Positions 49,482 through 60,330 of a DNA stretch of 64,000 nucleotides are shown here, in pieces. Each line of letters starts with the position of its first letter. Position 1 is the first letter of the stretch. A model generated the notes under the pieces. It saw only the letters and a program-made list of their open reading frames with translations, was not told the origin of the DNA and ran no database searches. The translations under genes were made by a program, and so were the position numbers. Source of the stretch: Larus michahellis (lineage: Eukaryota; Chordata; Aves; Charadriiformes; Laridae); the NCBI RefSeq assembly GCF_964199755.1, contig NC_133901.1:27988397-28052396 (forward strand), written 5' to 3'.

Positions 49482-49855
49482 GTGGGTTGGGGAGCGGGGA
49501 AAGGAGGAGGGGGGGTGGTGCGGCGACGAAAGGACCGCAGTGGCCGGGCCGGGTGCGCGGCGGCGGGCCGGGAGCCGCCGAGCCGAGCCGTGCCGTGGCG
49601 GGGACATTGCAGCACCGGCGGGGAAGCGGGCTCGGGAGGCTCTTCCCTCCCCGCTCCAGCGGGTGGTGTGCCGGCAGTTGCGTCGTGGAGCGTGGTTGAA
49701 AAGGGGGTGGTGGTTTGGTGGTTGTCTCGTTTTGTTTTGTTTATTTTTAAATTGTATTTATTTTCCCTTTAGGGTGAGACAGATGTTAGTTGGTGATTTG
49801 TTTTCTTAATGCCAAGGATTTGCATAATAAATATGAGGTCTGTCCCATGTTTTTG

Positions 49856-49877
49856 TTTTTTTTTTTTTTTTTTTTAG
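49856..49877. repeat. T22 tract
   Basis: Twenty-two T, preceded by T5-G, about 0.4 kb into the proposed FGF12 intron. No element body adjoins it. Confidence 0.88.
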
Positions 49878-52800
49878 CCAGTCAGCAATGGGGAGGTTTT
49901 TAAGAGATGAAAAGCATTTCATAATTAGAATGGGTTTTAAAATTATTTTTTTTTCTGAAACGAGAGGAACAGGGCTATAGAGCTCTGCCCTCATTACGTT
50001 GCATATTTAACACATCAGAACATCCTGATAGATTGGGAGAAATGCAATGAGTATTGTGCTATTGAACTGTCCACCCTAGAAAGAGGAAATCATTAAATAT
50101 TGCCTGCCGAGCTTGTCTGTTTGCATACAAAGACCTATATCTCACCCAAATATATCCCTTCGTGTTGGGCATATGTATTTTGTTTCCATACATAGCTGTG
50201 TAGTCCTGCACACTTATTTACCTGCCTACCTCTACAATTGCACCAGACATCATACATTCAACTGGTACATGAACTCAAGATCTGTACATGTTAACTGCCA
50301 ATGAAATATTGATGGTAGGTCAGTCCATGCGGAGGGAAAGCTAGTTGCCATTCCCACCTAACCCAAGCCGCCAGCTCTCCTGTATAACACAGATCTGGTA
50401 GCTGTTTAATTGATAGAGATCAAGGCAGTGGGAGAATATGGATTATATTAATTCAAGGAAAACGATGGCAGACTTGTATAACACAATACTACATACCTTC
50501 CAGGGAGCCGAGCAAGCTATATTTAAACCTCAGGTTTATTTTTGTAACTATCTTGTCAATCAGGGCTATAGTTCTTCTGTGTGGGAATATCTGATTATAT
50601 GCTGATTAAGGAAGGAAGCTATTTCAATCATACGGAGGCAGTATGCCCTATAAAGTACAGTTTCTTGTGGGCAGTGATCAATAGAATTACTAGGGCTTGA
50701 GAACAGGTAAGTACCTTCTTTAAAAAAAGTGTATCTGCGAAGACTTGACTTCGATTAAAAGCTCCCAGCAGTCGTGTTAGTATTGATATATTATTTTTTT
50801 TTTGGCTATCCACACTGTTTTCACAGTTAACCTGAAATGGGACACCTTTACCTTTTTGAATGTCCTACTGGTACGTGTCTTGATGCGAAACAGATAGACT
50901 GTGACTTTAGTATAACACATTATGTGCCTTGTCATGCACTACACAAGCAGGCAGAAGGCTCTCTGTGGAACTCCTGATGAAGCTCGTGTAGCTGGAGGGA
51001 TTGTACAGGGGGTAGAAAGGTAACATCTGCAATCAAAGAAAAGAAAAAGGCTCTAGAGAGCAGGTGGCAAAAGAAGCACCTGAGAGGGGGTCACCCGATT
51101 CCTGTCCTGTGCAAACAGATAGTGACTGTTATGATGCAGTCGCTGCCCGAGTTGGCAATGAGCAGCTGAACAAGGCAGCCTTTGGCACCACTGGTACTCG
51201 TGTTTATTAGTTTCAAGACGGGCTCTGCAGCAGTCCCTGATTCCAGGCTCTTGGCTTTGGTGGAAGAGTTATCAGGGAGGTGAGACAACCCCAAGAGTCA
51301 CTACTCTAACCTTTTGCAAAAAAAATCTCAGCAGTTTGCTCTTGCTGGATGTTTTCCTTGATGGGGTAGAGGTGGGGAACAAATACTCTCTGGGTTTCCT
51401 CTATCTAAGCAGAAAAAAAAAAAAGGGCTGTTCAGAGCAAACCGGCAGAAATCGAGGTGCCAGAATGGGACAGGTCCAAAGTAAAGATGACCTTAAAGGG
51501 GGAGTACACAAGCAACTTTGGCATTTCAATGGGAAAATGAAAAGGCAGATGAAGTCTGCTCGCAGCAGGAATCCAGTTGTGTTGGCACTGAAGTAATTCT
51601 TGAAACTCGCTTAACGTTGGAGTAGCATGAGGAGGCCTGTGGTGCACAGATCTAACAGACTAATTTTGTGTACGTGTACACAGTGCAGGACGTCCCTCCA
51701 GAGGGAAGGTGTGAGCCACCCCAAACCCTTCACATCTTCAGCTGTTGTGATTAAGATGGACTTGCAGCTGCATTGCCTTACTAAGCTGTTGTTTACATTT
51801 TATTTTCATTACTAACCAAGCCTCTGCATTGCAAGCTCTGTGTTAAGAGGTTGCTGCTTGTATACGGTGTTTCTCTGAAGTCATCCCTTGTTTTTTAAAT
51901 GCTTTCTCCTGCAGCCCTTTTCCTACCCCTCCAGTCTTCCTTGGTGCAAATCTTAGAACACTTCAAGCTCAGCATGATGCAGATACTGGGGAAGAGTGTG
52001 TGCTATATTAAGCAACTTAAAGTCTGGTTAAGAAAACCTACCTTCTGGTCCCTGAATTCAGCTGTCCCTGGTGACTGCTGTGGATGTTTCTGCCTAGGAT
52101 TTGCCATCCCAAGACAGCTTGATTGTCTGAACGTGGCTGGTGCTGATGCTTTGCAAAGCCTGCAGTCCTCTAAAAAAAGGAGCTCAAGGCCCGTCTCCGG
52201 TGCTGCTCAGAGCAGCCGTAACCGATTGCGCTGCTTGGACTTGTTCGTGAGAATGCGGGCAGAAGGGCATATCCTAGGTTTTGTGCAGGGGGGTGCAGGA
52301 CTAAGGACTTGTTGTTAGAACGCTGCAGTAAGAGTGCAAACCAGAGGGTCCTGGTGTGGGCTGAGGAGGTGATGGTGCAGCCTGTGCCTCCTTCCAACAC
52401 TCAAACCTGGCTAGAGACAAACATCTCCATGTCCTCTCGATTCCTAAAAGGTAGACAACTGTAGTGCTCTATGGATCTGCAATGTTACCAACACGTCTCG
52501 GTGGTCTAAAAGTAACATCTAACTTACAGCGTCTTCAACCTAATTCTGTTCCGCACATTCACTGACTCCAAACATTTTTCCAGCTGTGAGAAGCTTAAAA
52601 GTTGTAGCTGCTCCTGAAGCTCATTAGGCAACGGGGAAAGGGAGGGTATTGTGGGTGAGGATTCTGTTTTGCATCTGCTACCTGATCCCTGTACTCTGAA
52701 TCTCGCCACTACAGCAGTTCCTGTAGGCTGCAGCAGTAAGCGATACCACTCCAGGCATCCCAGGAGCTGGGCTTTGCCAAAGCTAACAATAGTTAATGTG

Positions 52801-53699
52801 GAGGTTAAAGAATACTTGGTCATTTGCCAGATTCTTCAGTCACAGTCAGAAAGACGCTTAGCAGGGGAAGGAATGTCACACAGTGATGTTTAGGCTTGGA
52901 GGCTGGGAAAGAAATCAGCCAAGCAAGAGTCAAGCTGCACAGCGTGGAACGGATCCGTGGGCTTCTGGACGGAGCGGAGAGGGACTGCAGGCTGGCCTTG
53001 CCGCAGGGAGCGCTCCCTTCCTCCAAAGGTGCTATATTCTCTTCTGTAGTCCTGAAGACACAGGGAAATCCTTTTCTGGCAGTGGGGGAGAAAAGACATA
53101 TTACTACTTTTACCTTGTTTGAGGTGGGGACTTGATGTGTCTATGCTGCATGGGGGGCAGGGGCACGCTGCCTGCTGGGCCATTCTGCGCGGGCAGCCAG
53201 TTCTTGGTGCTCTCTGTTCTCCCTGGAGGTCAGTGCTGGGCGCTGGTGGCCCTGGGGAGGTTTCATTGTCTGGGTGCAGGGCAGGCTGCTGACAGCACAG
53301 GATGCATGCTGTCAGCTGGGAAATACAGCAGGACTTGTTTGTGCCAGCTGCTCTACTGGGACAGCAAAGCTAAAGCATGTTGTTGGCTACCCCACTGAGA
53401 TCTGGAAGTGCTCTTGTCAGTCCTCTGAGCCATCATCGTGCCCTGTTGGATAGTAGTGTCGAGTTGGAGAGACATCCTCCATGCAGTGGGTCTTCCCTCA
53501 GGAACACCATTCTTGTGCTCAGAAGGCTGTGTTGTAGAAGCCAGGGGATCTGCTCTTACAGCTTTCTTCTGCTGGAGAGTCCCAAAGCAGACGGGCTTTG
53601 AGGAGACGTCTGCAGAGGACATCTCTGCAGAGTGACTGTCCCAGGAAGATGCTGCCACAGTAGTGCTATCTGAGTCATGTTCTCTTTCCAGTCACAATT

Positions 53700-53711
53700 G
53701 GGGGGGGGGGG
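53700..53711. repeat. G12 homopolymer
   Basis: Twelve consecutive G, rare in this otherwise AT-leaning intron. Possible sequencing or assembly length error. Confidence 0.88.
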
Positions 53712-54836
53712 AAAGAGCCACAATGCTGCTGTTCATAGACATGCAATGTTCAGGCCTTTAAATGGGGTCCTGTAAAACAGCAGTAAGACCCAGATTACCT
53801 ACGGCACAGAGCTGCCCTTCTGGGGACTGGGAAACAGTTCGAGCAGTTTACATCTTGCTGTCTTGTAGATATGTGAATGGGCAGGGTGGTTTGATCTGTG
53901 TGTCCGCACTGGAGCTGCTCTGAAGCCTCCTTGGCCAGACTCAGCGTCATGGGCCAGCTTTCTCTGCACAGCTGTCTGCATGCTGTGCCTGTAAAGGACA
54001 GAATCTTCACCTTGAAGAACTTGTGATCAAAACCCAACACGAGACAATGAATGTTGGGATTGCAGACGGGCTTTGTGGACAAGGTGAGAGAGGGTGGCAA
54101 GTGAGAACATGCAATTCTGGAGATTGCTGTGCGCTGTTGCCACCTTCATGGCTTTCTTCAATGATCAAAGTAAAGATCTTAGCGATCCCAACTGTAGTCC
54201 GTGACCTGAAGCTGTTTGGGATGCTCATGTCAAAACCTACCTCATCATGCATCTTCCTGACACGTTGTGTATTTGTTAGAGGTGAGTCTGCAGCACATAC
54301 TGCTGGACACATGTGTTGAAGTCATGCAGATTGCTTTGGTAAAGACTGGGTCACACAAGTCATCTTGGTTACGTCTTTGGAATGGAGACTAAGTAGTGGC
54401 ACAGCTGCTTTTGTTATGAAACTGTTCCCTTTTTGGGGGGGAACGCTTCCACCTCTGTCAAGATGACCAGAGGCTTCTCTGAGCAGCTCATTTTCCATAG
54501 AGAATGTGGCTGCATGCTCGGCCTTTCTCAGTGACGTGCCGTATGAGATCCAGGACATGTTACTGAGGCCAACAGTTCTCAAACTGGCTGCTTGAGGTTT
54601 GACACAGGGAAGCAGGTTTAGGGATGTAAATAAATGGCCTGATTTATTTTTTTTTTTTCCTTTTAGTAGCTTGTCCGTGCCTCAGGCTATGTATTTCTGT
54701 CTGGATGCCAGCTTTCTGTAAAGCAGGGGAACACTTTGGTTACCTGACCTTAACACCTTATCCCTGAGGCTGGAGCGTGGTGCTGTGAAGATTGCTTTGT
54801 TCTTGTGCATCAGACTCAATTTCCGCTGAAGATGCA

Positions 54837-55017
54837 AACTGGGATAGGTTGCCCAAAGAGGTGGTGGAGGCCCCATCCCTGGAAGTGTTTAAGGCCAGGC
54901 TGGACGGGGCTCTGAGCAACCTGATCTAGTGGGAGGTGTCCCTGCCCATGGCAGGGGGGTTGGAACTAGATGATCTTTTAAGGTCCCTTCCAACCCTAAC
55001 AACTCTATGATTCTATG
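54837..55017 (+). mobile_element. CR1 LINE 3' end, sense orientation
   Basis: Classic bird CR1 3' terminus: GGGATAGGTTGCCCAAAGAG, CCCCATCCCTGGAAGTGTTT, GGGAGGTGTCCCTGCCCATG, GGAACTAGATGATCTTTTAA, GGTCCCTTCCAACCCTAAC, ending CTATGATTCTATG. The element is 5'-truncated to about 180 bp, leaving only the 3' end. It is close to the consensus I recall (one extra T in GATCTTTTAAGG), so it is among the younger repeats here. Not transcribed as a gene of its own. Confidence 0.96.
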
Positions 55018-57024
55018 CAGGAGGGGAGTGTAAGGCACTAAGCTAGCACCGCATGCGTGCTTTTCTTTAATGCGTTTCAGAAAGCAAGTGAACTGCCTGC
55101 TCCTCTTACATTGGAAATCCCATTAAACACAACACAAACGTGACTGTGTCCTGGGAGGGCTCAAAGATGGTAAGAGCTCAGGTTGCTGTGTGGGACTATC
55201 AAATGGGCAAACCTTGGCTGCACGCTGCCTCCTAGAAGAGCAGATAAGTCTAATATCTTTATTAACCATCAGTTGTTAGCTGCTGAAATGCTGTGGGCAT
55301 GTATCTGCAGCTTCTGGATAAGAGGATGACCCAAGCTTATCTGATGATGGGGGAAGTAGACATGGTGCCCATATTCCTGCATCCCTACAAACCTGCCATG
55401 TTACTAAAACAAAGGGGAAAGAGGACCCTAGTAATAGGCTTAAATGTTATAAAAATGGGAGGAGGACTTAGTCATCTGGCTATTATTAATATACCCAAGA
55501 AGCAGACAAATTCCTCCACCCCACTTCCACAAGTTACGTGGGAGCTGTGGAAGTTGCATTTAGCCTGAATGAAATGCTGGAGTAATTTAAAATGAATTTT
55601 TTCTAACGTATTAAGTTGTTCTGACGTACCATTTATGCATATAGTGGCTGGAAGCGTAATCTGTGGATACTTTGAGTAATGACCTGTATACAATGGTTTC
55701 ATCCATAGTTCATTTAGGGTGCAGAAATTTAAAAAAAAGAAACCTGATTTTTAAGCAGGTTTTTTCAAAAGGCTTAGCTTACAGCAAAATTTCTCTTATC
55801 TGCTCTTATCTTTCCCCCTCTATCTACTCAGCTATTCAAATCCTGTCTGAGTTGCATTCATTTCTAACGTGTCATAAAACTTGATATGCAAAAGCTAGTT
55901 ATTTAGGGAGAATTGCAGAAACTATTTTAGTCTGTGCCTTTTGACCTATAAACGAGATAACATGATTAACTTTTACATGCAAAGCTTGGTGTTTATTAGC
56001 ATGGTAAAAGGCAATTTTACAATGGAAAAAATATTCCTGATGGGCATAATAATTAATGCTTTCATTCCAAGTATAAAGATCTTAATACCGTTGTTATACC
56101 AAAATGATTGACGAAAGAGTTTACTATTTTCCTGTCAGTGATACAAGGATGTTTCCTTTTTTAATAGCTCCTACATCCCTGCTTTTTCTGTGTTCTTTAT
56201 ACTCAATAAGAGTACAAATCATTACGCTAATTCATTGAGTTTCTTCTCCCAGGTCCCAGGTTTGGATGAACCTTATGATTTGATATTTATGCAGGGTACA
56301 CGTTGAAAGCTATGGCTTTTTTTTTTTCTTCTCTGGATTGAATTAAACTATTTATGGTGTCGTCATGTTTCAGTAGAGATCTTGTGGCTTGGGATGACGG
56401 CCGCTCAATAGAGTGCGGGAGCAACACTGCGGCGTGCCTTGAGCCACGCGGCCGAGGGAGGGCTGTGTACGCATCAGGATGCGTACTTTCAGAAATAAGG
56501 CGTTTTACTTGCTATTTTTAATAGCATGTGCAAAGTGAGGAGTCAGGAAAGTATGGAATAGCATTTCTAATTCGGAAAACTGCCTTTCTTGAGCCGTGTT
56601 TCTTCCTTTTGTGTTTCAACCCTCTGTTGGAAGCTGGTTTAGACTGGCTTTATCCACCATCAGCCTTCAATAGGTAAGGTTAATTCACGGAACAGAGCTG
56701 CTTGGAGGATTTAGGAAGAAAAGCCAGGAGTTCTGAATGCTTTATTGGTATAATGAGGGAAAGTTGCCTTGCTTCTTAGTCACTGAGAATGTATTATTAA
56801 TGCAAAAACACTTTTCCTTGAATTTAATGCTGCCTCCAAAAGAGGCTGACAAGCCAGAAGGCCTCTTCAGGAAGACTGAAGCATATCTGGTCACTAAATC
56901 TCTTATGCCATGCTTATTCCAGCATAAAGTGCTGTCACTGATTTTCATTTTTCTCTCCAAATCCAGCCAGACAAGGGTTATTGGTAGGATGGACATGCTC
57001 TAGTGTTGTGATAGTCCCTACTCA

Positions 57025-57066
57025 AGCAAATGTTGGACTAGAAACCTTGAGGTCTCTACCAGCTGA
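57025..57066 (+). mobile_element. Possible eroded CR1 3'-end trace
   Basis: GTTGGACTAGAAACCTTGAG, then GTCTCTACCA, resembles the CR1 3' phrase GTTGGACTAGATGACCTTTGAGGTCCCTTCCAACC with several changes and a lost octamer tail. Too short to be sure. Confidence 0.35.
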
Positions 57067-58885
57067 TGTTGGTCTCTGACATGACCCTACTGAAGGCCTT
57101 GAACTCTAAATCTGGTTCTGAATTCTGCATCCTGCCTCTTCCTCCTCCTATTCACATACTGCTCTGTACCCACTTCTCACATCTTGAGTGTTTATCATGA
57201 CTTGGGGCAGCAAAGAGCTGGGTCCAAATGCTGTGGTTGGAATTTGGCTGTGACTTATACAGTGTGTGTGTTGGTGGGGATCATGGGTGGCCATGCAGTT
57301 TGAAAGATCAAACCTTGTATGAAATTAATCAGTGGAAATAAACTTCTGCCTTGAAGGACAGGCCTCAGAGCTTCATCCTTTATTGATGTGTTGTTCTGAA
57401 TGTGTATTTTGGGGGTGAGCTTTAGAGAGTATAAAACTCACCTGACCTTCAGGTAAGAAAGTCTTGCAGAATGGTAGAAACAAACACAAAACACCAAAAT
57501 ATTTTAGATGTCCAGAATTACTCAATTTCATCATAGGTGATATTCTTTTAAGATTCAGCTTGCTTTCTGAAACTGTCTAGGGAAAGATGTACAGTATGAA
57601 TTCATTCTTTACTTGAGAATCCTTACACATGCTGTGCTTGCTATGATGCAAAAGTATCCGTTTCACTGCTGCTTTAGAGTAACCCCAAATTCAGTCTTAT
57701 AAATGCTAGTGGCTTCAGCATACTGTAAGTGAGAGGGAAATAACAGTAATGCCAATAAAATGAGGAAAAAACATAGAATCCAGCACCTTCTAGTATACGG
57801 AGGAAAAAAAGGAAATTACTTGTACATAAAGGAAGACTTGGATTTCCTAATTTGATACTAACAAGCCATTGCAGCATAACTGGGTTGACAGTGGAATCAG
57901 CTTCCTCAGGAAGACCTGCTTTCTGTAATATTCCCAGCATATTTGATCCCTTTGAAGGCTGAATCTGAGCTTTTGAGATATTTTCTAGCCTTAAATTCAT
58001 ATTCCCTTTTAGTATTGACCAGAGCTCCTGGTATTCCGAGATTGGCTGTTAACCAGTGCCATACATTATCAAATAATTGCATTGATGAAGTCAGCTGTTA
58101 ATTTTTAAACTTTTTATGCCTATCAGCTTGTCCCAGTGGAGAAATTACGTGCTGCAAATTGTAGCCATTTTGTTGCCATATGAGAAGTGAGGGAGAAATC
58201 AGTGCAGAAGTTTAAAAATTTACTGTCCTGAGTCTCCTCTTCCAGTCAAGACTTTAAATAAAGCCCGTGGAGCTCCTCTGGATTTGCGCTTGTGTAGCTA
58301 AATGCATCATTTGGTCAGTAGGCAAAGGCCAGGTCTTTAATGCCTTACCTAACTGAAAACACGACGGAAAGAATACTGATTATATGGTGTAAGAGCTATT
58401 TAAATGCCTTTAGACCTTAATAATTAACTACTTAAGAAGTTGTAAAGGTTTGAAGAAGTCATTTTATATTGGTTCAAAGAAATGTTAAAATAACAAACAG
58501 TGGTAGCTTGTTTACCTTTGACTTTCTTCCTGCTGCTTTGAAGGCAGTTTACTTTATTGGTACAAATTGTATAGCTTTGGGGCTTTTGTGTTAGCAACTG
58601 CTATTAAAACTGCTATATAGTATCTTCAAAAGTCAGAATATCCACCTCATCTTAAAAATGACTATTAAATACACGTAAAACAAGTGGCTCTGAGACATGT
58701 CTCTGCCATTACTACTGAACACAGTACTGGATACCTAGATTACCTGTCAATTTTATTGGCATGATTCGTCTCTCAGTGACACGTGTTTCAGGCTTTCCTA
58801 CCTAAACTGCATTTATAATGCGTTCCCCTCCCAAAAAATCAACATCCAGGAATAGCTAGCCTTTCGTGGTGTTTTGTTGTTTGCG

Positions 58886-58935
58886 TTTTTTTTTTTAAAA
58901 AAAAAAACCAACAAAAAAAAACAAAAATAAAAAAA
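58886..58935. repeat. T11A11 perfect palindrome plus A-rich tail
   Basis: Eleven T (58886-58896) directly followed by eleven A (58897-58907), then CCAACAAAAAAAAACAAAAA and further A-rich sequence. The T11A11 part is perfectly self-complementary with no spacer. Confidence 0.9.
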
Positions 58936-60099
58936 GAAGCAGCAGCTAGGGTTGAATTTTCCACCTGCTTTGATTAGAAGGTTCCCAGAAATAGTGAGGA
59001 CAAGCTTGACATACTGAAGCAATGCGAGCCTGCAGCCGTGGGCAGTATACAGAGACAAAGAACAGAATGTGTTTAAAATCTTAATTATTTATAGTAAGGA
59101 AATACTGGTTTTGATTAAATTGTCCCTTCTGTGGTACCACCCTGAGGTTGACGACAGCAGAACTGAGTGCAGAATTTAGCCTCGCGTTCTGCTGTCAGTG
59201 AAACTGAGAACAGGGTATTGGGGCTGGTGCCGAGCTCTGCGTGCACAGGCATCTTCTAGCGCAGGCAAAGCTCTGTGCTGTGCAAGTCAGTCAAACGGCA
59301 GGAATTTTTTGATTGATGGCCTGTTATAGGCATACTGCTATACATATGAAAACACAGGCAGTTCCTTTTTTTATTTAAAGGTTTTCAGGAACAGCGAGTC
59401 CAGAAGAGTCTCGCTGAATCTCAGCATCATTAAAGCTGGCATCACCACCACTGAAACGAATTTATGCTCACGTGGAGTGTGAGTTTATATTTGGTAATCT
59501 CAAAAGCGAGGCTGGTTCTCAGCTACTTTACTGCTTTTGTCTTACTGAAGTCATCTTTATTACCCAGAAGCTGCACAGCAACTTGGTCATCCAAACCAAA
59601 CAGAGCACGTCCTGAATAAAGCTTTCCATCTTATCTTGAAAGTGGCTGTGGTGGGCTGTTGTCTTGGAGAATCTTGGGAAGGACAGTGTAAGTTGGACAT
59701 GTCCCACTTCTGTCTCTCTCTTGTAGCTTCGTATCAATTCTGTAAGTTGGACTTGGGCTTGAAGCCTGGCTGGGGCACCCAGGGGGTGTTTGCTGCTTTT
59801 CTCTTCTCCCTGGCTCCTCAAATGTGTGAAGGCTCTGTCTCCTGCAGAATTCCTGCTTGTGGGCAGTTCTTAGTGACAGGACTTCTGTTCTGCCTTAGGG
59901 GTAGTAGTCAGTGGTCTAGCAAAGGATAATCTATGACGTTTCTGGGCTCTCCACTGTCTGTCAGGAACATTGGTGTAAGCACTTGCCTCTTCTCCCTCCT
60001 GTTTGCAAAGAACCTGCCTAAAAATCAGGTTTTTCTATTTTGCAGAAAAATCACATTCCCTGAAGTTTTTGTGCTGAATCGGATTGCACCCAATACTCC

Positions 60100-60114
60100 T
60101 TTTTTTTTTTTTTT
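60100..60114. repeat. T15 tract
   Basis: Fifteen T on the + strand, about 45 bases left of an inverted CR1 copy but not part of it, since CR1 has no homopolymer tail. Confidence 0.85.
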
Positions 60115-60158
60115 CCATCATTCAGGCCGCTCAGGGTCTTCCTGGAGTCCACACTTAC

Positions 60159-60330
60159 TGATAGAATAGGATGTTTCCAGTTGGAAGGGACCTACCATGA
60201 TCGCCTAGTTCAACTGCCTGACCGCTTCAGTGCTGAGAAAAAGTTAAAGCACGTTATTAAGGGTGTTGTCCAGATGGGTCCTGCCTTGGATCCATGAGAG
60301 CTTGTCAGTGCCTGAGGTATTACGAACAAC
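60159..60330 (-). mobile_element. CR1 LINE 3' fragment, inverted
   Basis: On the + strand it reads GATAGAATAGGATGTTTCCA, GTTGGAAGGGACCTACCATG, GATCGCCTAGTTCAACTGCC, then AAAGTTAAAGCACGTTATTA and GGGTGTTGTCCAGATG. This is the reverse complement of a CR1 subfamily 3' end (GTTTCCAGTTGGAAGGGACC type), distinct from the two other copies in the window. The right part is eroded and the 5' truncation point is approximate. Confidence 0.88.

Larger units (their letters stand above)
48842..49695 (+). promoter_or_regulatory. FGF12: CpG-island promoter of FGF12 short isoform
   Basis: CpG density and GC content rise sharply near 48842 and fall back near 49695, the only such island in the window. A GC box GGGCGGGGC is at 49096-49104, and an NRF1-like core GCGCATGCG is at 49105-49113. 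No TATA box is apparent, consistent with a dispersed-start CpG promoter. Between 49112 and the proposed start codon at 49469 there is no ATG on the + strand, as expected of a leader. Long open frames through the island on both strands are artefacts of high GC. The island could also fire in the other direction, but no minus-strand exon was recognised. Confidence 0.82.
49482..54836 (+). other. FGF12: FGF12 first intron, proximal part
   Basis: This is inferred to be intron from the donor at 49482. It contains a T22 tract at 49856-49877, an AT-rich motif-dense stretch near 50.0-50.7 kb (for example TTTAATTGATAG and TTATATTAATTC), an A12 run at 51413-51424, a G12 run at 53700-53711 and a T12 run at 54647-54658. 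No exon was recognised. Confidence 0.6.
55018..60158 (+). other. FGF12: FGF12 first intron, middle part
   Basis: No exon or RNA gene seen. AT-rich stretches at about 55.9-56.4 kb and 58.0-58.7 kb are free of obvious repeats and are candidate conserved elements. A doubtful, eroded CR1 3'-end trace lies at 57025-57066. A T11A11 palindrome with an A-rich tail is at 58886-58935, and a T15 tract at 60100-60114. Confidence 0.55.

Noticed and set aside
48941..49615. 224-codon minus-strand frame in the same island
   Set aside because: Same GC artefact: low complexity Pro/Ala/Arg, competing frames on both strands.
48847..49809. 320-codon + strand frame through the CpG island
   Set aside because: Composition is the Arg/Ala/Gly/Pro mix expected from GC-rich DNA, there is no recognisable domain, and it overlaps the promoter and proposed FGF12 start exon.
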